A model generated the notes under the pieces. It was not told where the DNA came from and ran no database searches. It saw only the letters and a program-made list of their open reading frames with translations. 26,160 nucleotides of DNA, taken from Hydnum rufescens UP504 (lineage: Eukaryota > Basidiomycota > Agaricomycetes > Cantharellales > Hydnaceae). The DNA lies in assembly GCA_014904985.1 (NCBI GenBank), contig MU128913.1:552678-578837 (forward strand). The letters run 5' to 3'. Within the stretch, counting starts at the first letter, position 1. Each line of letters opens with the position of its first letter. Both the position numbers and the translations under genes were made by a program. Of the stretch, positions 20,899-26,160 are shown piece by piece.

Positions 20899-20915
20899 CA
20901 ACAGTGGCAGCCCCA
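20824..20915 (+). repeat. CAG/CAA trinucleotide tract
   Basis: About 30 triplets of CAG, CAA and a few AGT or AAT variants. It could read as polyglutamine on the plus strand and as Leu, Val/Ala or Cys runs on the minus strand. It is present only in the right arm of the palindrome, so it expanded or inserted after the arms formed. Confidence 0.9.
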
Positions 20916-20925
20916 GTGCATGACC

Positions 20926-21068
20926 ATGACCACACACCCACATCAGCAGGTGTGTGGTCATAAGGTAAGTTTTGTCTCAGTAGATACAATAGCGCAAAAA
21001 GAGTAGCCCAAGCTACTCTTTTTGTGCTGCTGTGAATTTCTATACTAATGAAACTTTTATTATTCCAG
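20926..21068 (+). other. Array unit 1: exon hairpin and hairpin intron
   Basis: Exon hairpin 20926-20961 (13-bp stem ATGACCACACACC). Donor GTAAGT 20965. Intron hairpin 20992-21027 (stem GCGCAAAAAGAGTAGC with loop CCAA; the inner pair here is T-A where other units have C-G). Branch ATACTAAT (about 21043) and acceptor CCAG (ends 21068). Intron 104 nt. Confidence 0.75.
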
Positions 21069-21185
21069 ATCGAAACTAAAACCAACGATGGGCCACCCAA
21101 TGAGTGGCCCCAGGCAAATGAGGCCACAGCAAACAAAATCGGGGCAAATGAAACAACCAAATGAAGGCACAAGAGGCGGCGACAC

Positions 21186-21327
21186 AAACCACACACCTGC
21201 TGTGGTGGGTGTGTGGTTTAACACAATGTAAGTCATTGTACACACCCAACGACACAAAGAGAGCAGCCCTGGCTGCTCTTTTTGCATTCGTTTTAATTTT
21301 TAACTAACACATAATTTATTATTCTAG
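21186..21327 (+). other. Array unit 2: exon hairpin and hairpin intron
   Basis: Exon hairpin 21186-21219 (12-bp stem AAACCACACACC). Donor GTAAGT 21228. Intron hairpin 21255-21284 (stem CAAAGAGAGCAGCC with one G-T pair). Branch AACTAAC, acceptor TTCTAG ending 21327. Intron 100 nt; the exon before it, 21069-21227, is 159 nt. Confidence 0.75.
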
Positions 21328-21449
21328 GCTATTGCTTGAATCACCTGCCAAATGAGATGCCAAAATGCATTGCACCAAGAACACCCCCCCCCCCAGACAA
21401 AACCTGGGAATGGGAATGCACAACGCGAGGCCCCAGGGGTCCCAGACAA

Positions 21450-21583
21450 ACCACACACCTGCCAAAGCAGGTGTGTGGTAATTCCACAGTAAGTACAACC
21501 ACACAAAAGGAGCAGCATATGCTGCTCCTTTTGCATGGCCTTTCTGTTTTCTTTTTTCTTTGTTACTGACGTATTATTTCTAG
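21450..21583 (+). other. Array unit 3: exon hairpin and hairpin intron
   Basis: Exon hairpin 21450-21479 (13-bp stem ACCACACACCTGC, loop CAAA). Donor GTAAGT 21489. Intron hairpin 21504-21533 (stem CAAAAGGAGCAGC, loop ATAT; G-C replaces A-T at one pair). Branch TTACTGAC, acceptor TTCTAG ending 21583. Intron 95 nt; the preceding exon is 161 nt. Confidence 0.75.
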
Positions 21584-21691
21584 GTTGTCATCTGAACTCA
21601 GGACCCATGACCCTGATGAACAAACATGGGAGAACAACAACCCACCCACCAAATGAGACCCACGAACAGCAACAACACAAGTGCTGGACAA

Positions 21692-21836
21692 ACCACACAC
21701 CCGCTTCGGCAGGTGTGTGGTAATATTAGGTACATCTACTAGTAATCCCATCAGTGCAAAAAGAGCAGCAGAAGCTGCTCTTTTGGCACCTCTGTTTTCT
21801 TTTTTTTTACTAATGTATTATTATTCATTGTTCTAG
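21692..21836 (+). other. Array unit 4: exon hairpin and hairpin intron
   Basis: Exon hairpin 21692-21721 (10-bp stem). Donor GTACAT 21730, weaker than the others. Intron hairpin 21754-21789 (stem GTGCAAAAAGAGCAGC, one mismatch, loop AGAA). T-rich tract, TTACTAAT branch, acceptor TTCTAG ending 21836. Intron 107 nt. Confidence 0.75.
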
Positions 21837-21941
21837 GTCCCTTCCCTATGTGAAAACCCACACATTGTCAGGATCAAATTGACATTTGCTTCCGCCTAAG
21901 GACTTACCCGTCAGAGTATTATTCTTCATCGACTCTATCAT

Positions 21942-22319
21942 ATGGCGCCTACTTCCTCAAATGCTCTTGTCTCCTCTCTCCCTCCATTCACTACGGGGGT
22001 TATTGTCATCCTTGCCATTATTGGCATTTCTCTTATTATTATTGCCCTTGTTCTATCAGGCCTCGGCCAGCGGGCTATGGGCTGGGTAGCCAACCAGTGG
22101 CAGCATTGGCGCCCTTGTCAGCACCTGTCGTTCCCTTGCTCCCCACGTGAGTCCATGGAGTTGCCAATCCAGACTCCCCCTCCTCCTCCTCTACCCCCAG
22201 TCCCTGAATCCACATCACCTGTCCCAATCCGTACTCCATCCACGTCATTACGGTCATTTGACACTTTGGACACCTTTGTAGTACCCAGGCGTACACTGCC
22301 TTGGAAGTACATACGCTAA
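21942..22319 (+). CDS. Small single-pass membrane protein ORF inside the solo LTR, 125 aa
   Basis: ATG 21942 to TAA 22317-22319. A strongly hydrophobic helix (residues about 19-41, GVIVILAIIGISLIIIALVL core) follows a polar Ser/Thr/Pro N-terminus. After it come Trp-rich and then Pro-rich segments (SPxP repeats with six prolines in a row) and a basic end. It looks like a signal-anchor protein. I do not recognise a family. ORFs this long with a clean membrane segment are uncommon inside LTRs, but chance cannot be excluded. Confidence 0.4.
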   Translation: MAPTSSNALVSSLPPFTTGVIVILAIIGISLIIIALVLSGLGQRAMGWVANQWQHWRPCQHLSFPCSPRESMELPIQTPPPPPLPPVPESTSPVPIRTPSTSLRSFDTLDTFVVPRRTLPWKYIR

Positions 22320-22567
22320 GGGGGATACATATGGAAGTTGGGGCATAGCCATGTGGAGGTGCGCACAGGATTCGTAACACGGCTGCATCAGCTTAGTAAG
22401 GCTTAGTGATGGTGGCTGTGGAGGCTGACTGATGGGCTGTGGAGCCGGCATTCTAGGAGGATCCGGAAGGTTATGGAAGACGGCGGAAGGCTCTGGAAGG
22501 TTGGAGGCTGTGTGCAGGAAATAGTATTTATAGCCCTTCGCAGTTGGGGGATCACCAGTTTTGATCT

Positions 22568-22648
22568 CTCAGGATTCCCACTGCGATAGGTGCGAGACTT
22601 GTGTGTCCCTTGTTGTGTGGTGTATACTCAGGATTCCCACTGCGATAG
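22568..22648 (+). repeat. 22-bp direct repeat in the solo LTR
   Basis: CTCAGGATTCCCACTGCGAT plus AG occurs at 22568-22589 and 22627-22648, identical, 59 bp apart, just downstream of the TATA-like box. Confidence 0.85.
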
Positions 22649-22786
22649 CGTGTGGTTAATTAATCTCTTTCCTCTTTCTGTTTGTGGCTTCGACGGCAGT
22701 GTCGCCCTGACACACATGGATGAGCCACCCAAGCCCCAAGTGCCCGCCCCCTGAACATGATGATCAACAAGATCAACAAAATCACA

Positions 22787-22953
22787 TACCACACACCTGC
22801 TGCGGCGGGTGTGTGGTAATACCTTGTAAGTTTTTAATTACAGGATGTAGGAAAGCACCAAAAGAGCAGCAAGAGCTGCTCTTTTGGTGCTTCCTTTGTT
22901 TTTTTTTTTAATTCTAAATCAACATGTTATTTACTGATTGATCCATCCCCCAG
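22787..22953 (+). other. Array unit 5: exon hairpin and hairpin intron
   Basis: Exon hairpin 22787-22818 (11-bp stem TACCACACACC). Donor GTAAGT 22826. Intron hairpin 22853-22892 (18-bp perfect stem, loop AAGA). T10 run, TTACTGAT branch-like site, acceptor CCCCCAG ending 22953. Intron 128 nt, the longest. An AATTACAG at 22836-22843 is too near the donor to serve as acceptor. Confidence 0.7.
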
Positions 22954-23068
22954 TGCGAAAACCCCCTGCACAAAAAAGGGATGTGTGCAGCCACCTGCAA
23001 CCCACAACCCGATCCAAGAGCTCAGTGCCCGAACACCCACAATGTATGCAACAACAGATGAAATACAG

Positions 23069-23208
23069 TACCACACACCTGCTGCCATGGGTGTGTGGTA
23101 ATAGCTAGTGAGTTTCTCATACAATGGCGCCCAAAGAGCAGCAGTAGCTGCTCTTTGGGGCTGCTTCTGTTTTTTTTTTTCAAACTAACATATCATTGAT
23201 TATTCTAG
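23069..23208 (+). other. Array unit 6: exon hairpin and hairpin intron
   Basis: Exon hairpin 23069-23100 (11-bp stem). Donor GTGAGT 23108. Intron hairpin 23130-23159 (13-bp stem CCCAAAGAGCAGC, loop AGTA). T11 run, AAACTAAC branch, acceptor TTCTAG ending 23208. Intron 101 nt. Confidence 0.75.
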
Positions 23209-23310
23209 ATCTCCCCTCAATGCACGAAACCCCACCTCCAAGATGAAAAAGAAATGTGCGCAGCCACTCGCAACCCGATCCAAGAACCTGTGACCGCGGG
23301 CCAAAACAAG

Positions 23311-23456
23311 TACCACACACCCACCGAAGCAGGTGTGTGGTACTACAAGGTATTTTTATTTTATTTTCTATATCTACAGTGATGCAAAAGGAGCAGCACA
23401 AGCTGCTCCTTTTGCATCACTTTGAATTTTTTTACTAATGTGTATGATTATTTTAG
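23311..23456 (+). other. Array unit 7: exon hairpin and hairpin intron
   Basis: Exon hairpin 23311-23342 (11-bp stem). Donor GTATTT 23350. Intron hairpin 23379-23420 (19-bp perfect stem GTGATGCAAAAGGAGCAGC, loop ACAA; the longest stem). Branch TTACTAAT, acceptor TTTTAG ending 23456. Intron 107 nt. Confidence 0.75.
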
Positions 23457-23596
23457 AAGCTCCCAAAATGACAACCCACCCCAGCGACAACCCACGACCC
23501 ATCCAAACGACCTGCCCAACAGTGAACTGCTGAACCTTGCCCCCCCCCCCAATGGCCACCAATGAGCTGACCGAACCCCCGATCAAGCAATGGAAA

Positions 23597-23686
23597 GCAC
23601 CACACACCCCTTAGGGCGGGTGTGTGGTGCTACTAAGTATGTTTTTTTTTTGAATTTTTAACTTATATTTAATTATATTTTCCTAG
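23597..23686 (+). other. Array unit 8: exon hairpin, intron without hairpin
   Basis: Exon hairpin 23597-23630 (12-bp stem GCACCACACACC). Donor GTATGT 23637, then a T9-10 run, AACTTAT, acceptor TCCTAG ending 23686. The intron is 50 nt and lacks the second hairpin. Its length equals a hairpin intron minus the hairpin and its flanks. Confidence 0.65.
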
Positions 23687-23793
23687 ATTCTTGTGCAATA
23701 GATACCACCCAACACCCCAGCAGTGTGTCCCCTGAACCCGCATCTGAACACCAGGCAACCCCCATCCCAACTTCTGAGGAAGCAATGGACAGT

Positions 23794-23826
23794 ACCACAC
23801 CTGCTAGGGTGTGGTCTTTTTTTATT
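23794..23826 (+). terminator. Array unit 9: terminal short hairpin with T-run
   Basis: An 8-bp stem ACCACACC..GGTGTGGT (23794-23815) is followed within a base by a run of seven or more T, then AATAAA-like words (about 23838-23850). No donor or second hairpin follows. It looks like the array's 3' end; hairpin plus T-run and the polyadenylation-like words are both compatible with termination. Confidence 0.45.
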
Positions 23827-24205
23827 GAATTTTTAAATAAAATAAATACATGTACATAAGTTAATAAGAACAAAAGATGAGACTGCTGAACAAATACTGC
23901 CCCCACCCGGGTATGTATGATCATAATGATAATAAATAAATAATTATAAATGGGACACAAGAGGGAATATAATAATAATAATGGTGATTAACCCTGATAA
24001 GCCTGCATAGCTCAAGGTCATGTAAGTCTAAGGCTTGATCCTCTAAGTCCTAGTTTCGGCCAATTTTCGGCCATTTCAGCCAATGCTGGGCCAGGAGGTG
24101 AAATCATAAAAATGGCCATTTCGGCCGAAATAGTGATGGGACCCACTTAGGTACCATTATCTGCCCAGAAGTGGTACCTAACTAGGTAGGCTTAGATGAC
24201 TGACC
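23827..24205. other. A/T-rich spacer with inverted repeats, no gene
   Basis: It contains AATAAA/ATAAT simple repeats (about 23838-23990). Repeated TTTCGGCC/GGCCATTTC words occur in both orientations (24053-24130). There is also a hairpin TTAGGTACCA..TGGTACCTAA (about 24147-24183). The break of the second Gypsy element at about 24206 abuts this segment. Confidence 0.5.
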
Positions 24206-24739
24206 AAGGTGGATAAGTCCGAGATACTCCACAGTTGCAGCTCCAAAGGTGCACTTTTCAGCCTTGAAGAACAGATTATTTTCTTGCAGGATTTGGAGGA
24301 CCTTCTGGACTACCTCATAGTGTTGTGTGAGTGTTTCAGTAAAAACCAGAATATCATCCATGTACACAGCTACCACTCCTTCTGCAACAAGATCTTTGAA
24401 GAGGTGATTCATCATGGTTTGAAAGGTGGCAGGGCTATTAGTCAGCCCAAAGAACATGACAAGTGTTTTGAAGAGTCCTCAGTTGGTGCAGAATGCTGCC
24501 TTCCATTTGTCTCCTTAGTGCATCTGAATATTGTTGTAGCCCCATCACACATCCAACTTGGTGAAGAACTTGGCCCAAGTGACTCAATTTAAGATGTCTG
24601 TCACCAGGGGGAGAGGATAAGCATTTTTCACTGTAGCAGCGTTGAGCTTCCAATAATCCTGGACAAAGTGTAGGCCTCCATCCTTCTTCTTAACAAAGAA
24701 GACAGGGGCAGCTATGGGTGACTTGGATGGCAGATTCAT
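24206..24739 (-). pseudogene. pol: Reverse transcriptase fragment of the second Gypsy element
   Basis: The frame from 24739 reads [20 protein letters not shown], then [19 protein letters not shown], then AKFFTKLDV..WGYNNI, then FFGLTNSPATFQTMMN. The catalytic VYMDDILVF (about 24350) and AEKCTFGAATVEYLGL complete it. Stops interrupt the first part: TGA after DILN, TGA after KLDV, TAA after NIQMH and TGA after FCTN. Three of the four are TGA, again where family members usually have Arg or similar. Similarity ends right after EYLGL. Confidence 0.9.
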
Positions 24740-25429
24740 CCAGTCTCTAGGTGCTCCTTCAAGAAGGCATCCATCTCTTGCTGCTCATTGGGGGATAATG
24801 GGTATAATTTCACCCCAGTGTGCACAATGTCCTCTTTTAGCTCAATAGCGGGATGACATGGGGGAAGGCAATCAAAGGATTCCTTAGCAAAGACATCATG
24901 GAAGTTGTGGTACTGTTTGGCACCATTTCTTCAAAGGGGCACTTCTTAAAGGTCTTCTTATGCTGCTCAATGGCAAGGCAGGTGGATATAGATTCAGTTG
25001 CAGAGATATGCTCTTCAGGGTGAAGGAAGACTACAAAGATACAATCTTCCCCATGCACATCTTCCCGGTTATCACCAGGTGAGCTCTTGCCCATTTTCTT
25101 TGATAGAATACCTGGACTAGGCTTTTCTATTAAAGAGGCAGGCAAGGGCACAGTCTGGTCAAGGGAAGACAATGGGGATGAGTCGTGGTGTGGCAAATTT
25201 CTATCACCCTTGTGATCCCCCTTGGGCCTCAACTGTTGGGGTACACCCTGGAGATGCCCATCTCTCACGTTTGCCCAGAGGGACCAACTGGGCAAAGGTA
25301 GGATAGGGTCTCCTTGGCAACTGTGCAATGGAAGAGGATCAGGGGGAGATACAGATGCAGAGAGGTTAAGGCTTCATCCAGAGTGTTCCTTTGCTAAGAC
25401 AACACAGATGCCATCGCAACCCACATCCA

Positions 25430-25794
25430 TCAGGACACTGTGTCATTGCTACCTTTACCCATTGACCAGTTGATCTCAGGGTTATGATGAACAAGCCAGG
25501 TGTGCCCTACGATGAGGGGAACCTGTCCCAGGCTGGTCACAGCAAATGTACTTTTCTCTGAATGGTCACCAAAATGCATCAGGAGGTCAACTTCTTCTTG
25601 AACTGAGCCAAGGTTGTTAAGGGTGCCATCAATGTTGTAAAGTGGAATCAGCCACAGAAGTTGCTGAATAGTAAGATTTTTGGCTTTGACAAACTCCTGA
25701 TCAATGAACATCCCTGTTGCTCCTGAATCAAGCAGGGCATCAACTGCCATAGGCTGGCCACTGTCTAGGGTCTGTAGGTGGACCTTTAGTTCAG
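25430..25794 (-). pseudogene. pol: Aspartic protease region of the second Gypsy element
   Basis: Minus-strand frame with LDSGQPMAVDALLDSGATGMF: the DSGAT motif (about 25726-25712) is the catalytic centre. Further on come LIVGHTWLVHHNPEINW, the usual Gypsy protease end. A frameshift near 25450 moves the following Cys-rich block (CPDGC) to another frame. The downstream linker (24837-25328) stays open but has no recognisable domain. Confidence 0.8.
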
Positions 25795-26112
25795 TAGCTC
25801 AGTGAAGGTGTGTGGAATAGATATAGAGTGGTGGGCTTGTGGATAATGACACATCTTTTCTTTCATGTAGGCCATCAATTTCAACATGATCAAACATATC
25901 CATTGTGGGTCCTACTGTACAAGTTGAAAGAAGAGAGAATTGGTTTGTCAAACAGGGCATGTCCTTCACTATTGACATCTTCAAAAATCCTTCACCACAC
26001 CCTCATTTCCATCCTCAGCAGATTTGGGTGCCAGAGTAGCACAAACTTTCTCTACCACTTCCTCCATCTGCTCAGATGACAGAGCACCTCAGACTGAATG
26101 AGAGCATGGGGG

Positions 26113-26160
26113 CTCAGGGCAGTCTCTGGCAATGTGGCCAGGTTTGTTACAATTCCAGCA
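26113..26160 (-). pseudogene. gag: CCHC zinc knuckle of the second Gypsy Gag, cut by the window edge
   Basis: The first 48 nt of the minus strand read CWNCNKPGHIARDC, a C-x2-C-x4-H-x4-C nucleocapsid knuckle. An acidic helix-like segment (SEQMEEVVEKVCATLAPK, about 26020-26075) follows after a stop. Confidence 0.85.

Larger units (their letters stand above)
19959..21027. repeat. Foldback palindrome of about 1.07 kb
   Basis: The centre lies at 20443/20444 in a CCTTCAATTCCCTA/TAGGGAATTGAAGG hairpin. The left arm runs to 19959 and the right arm to 21027. Inner arms (20260-20443 against 20444-20627) are nearly identical, differing mainly by transitions. Outer parts are less alike but colinear: GCGAAATTCAACAC, the CCACACACCC hairpin, CATAAGGT(A/G)AGT, TAGATACAAT and the AAAAAGAG hairpin occur in mirror order. 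The right arm has an extra CAG/CAA tract (20824-20915) missing on the left. The arms are two array units head to head, with their shared 5' portions forming the palindrome. A transcript through it would form a long RNA duplex. Confidence 0.85.
21866..22712. mobile_element. Probable solo LTR, 847 bp
   Basis: It starts TGTCAGG, ends CCTGACA, and is flanked by CACAT on both sides (21861-21865 and 22713-22717). Removing it with one CACAT makes the distance between exon hairpins of units 4 and 5 equal 247 bp, as in the rest of the array. A TATTTATA box (about 22525-22533) and two 22-bp direct repeats lie in its right part. A short nonautonomous element with terminal inverted repeats is the alternative. 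No internal retroelement domains are present. Confidence 0.75.
24206..26160 (-). mobile_element. Second Ty3/Gypsy element, truncated, running off the right edge
   Basis: In minus-strand order: CCHC knuckle at the right edge, protease, linker, reverse transcriptase ending in the connection region near 24206. RNase H, integrase and the 3' LTR are absent on the left. Protein sequences (YMDDI instead of YIDDI, DSGATGMF instead of DSGADIT) show it is a different family from the 13.2-kb element. Confidence 0.85.

Noticed and set aside
20497..21196. Minus-strand ORFs with long Leu, Val/Ala or Cys runs
   Set aside because: They arise from the CAG/CAA tract and hairpin palindromes; they cross splice-like borders and show no domain.
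21060..23440. Repeated short ORFs starting MQKEQ and containing HTPAxxGVW or TTHLxxxVCG
   Set aside because: Both motifs are translations of palindromic hairpins, appear on both strands and usually stop right after the hairpin (TGG TAA), so they are not evidence of protein coding.
20926..23820. CRISPR array
   Set aside because: The repeats are palindromic and regularly spaced, but units are about 250 bp, diverged, carry spliceosomal signals and lie in a fungal genome.
24005..24075. tRNA-like stretch with TAGCTCAAGG and TTTCGGCC
   Set aside because: It resembles an A box but no proper B box, acceptor stem or anticodon arm could be paired.

Overview
The window looks like transposon-rich chromosomal DNA of a mushroom-forming fungus (Agaricomycetes). 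The signs are spliceosomal introns of about 50-65 nt with GTRNGT donors, CTAAC/CTGAC-type branch sites and YAG acceptors, a KDZ-family transposase, and a chromodomain Ty3/Gypsy element. I cannot name the species. Almost nothing here reads as an intact host gene. All calls come from hand translation and hand alignment; no search was run.

Layout. (1) 1-735, minus strand: a broken malate dehydrogenase fragment, preceded by a hairpin-bearing intron-like segment. (2) 1258-1898, plus: a decayed gene with a GRF-type zinc finger and a coiled coil, carrying a 15-bp minisatellite. (3) 2308-6123, plus: a 72-bp minisatellite, then a near-complete KDZ transposase pseudogene whose in-frame stops are all TGA. 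(4) 6730-19958, plus: a 13.2-kb chromodomain Gypsy element with 549-bp LTRs and 5-bp GGCAC target duplications. It has an extra ORF before gag and two after pol. (5) 19959-21027: a roughly 1.07-kb foldback palindrome. (6) 20926-23820: a tandem array of units. Each unit has a terminal-exon hairpin (CCACACACC..GGTGTGTGG), a 5' splice donor, usually an intronic hairpin (AAAGAGCAGC..GCTGCTCTTT), a T-tract, a branch site and an acceptor. A probable 847-bp solo LTR with CACAT duplications interrupts it. (7) 24206-26160, minus: a second, truncated Gypsy element running off the right edge.

How the parts fit. The large Gypsy element inserted into the intron of an inverted copy of the array unit. Reading across the insertion restores a hairpin followed by ACTAAC and CTAG on the minus strand. 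The solo LTR inserted into one array exon; removing it and one target duplication restores a unit spacing of 247 bp, inside the 241-287 bp range of its neighbours.

The best candidate for something undescribed is the array. Both hairpins persist while their stems change by paired substitutions, and each sits at a fixed place relative to strong splice signals. No continuous reading frame was found across the exons I joined, so it may be a structured noncoding transcript, a family of hairpin-bearing (introner-like) introns, or a repeat family whose ends mimic introns. Most disabling changes in the coding elements look like CGA to TGA, and the two LTRs differ almost only by transitions, which suggests CpG-methylation-linked decay.
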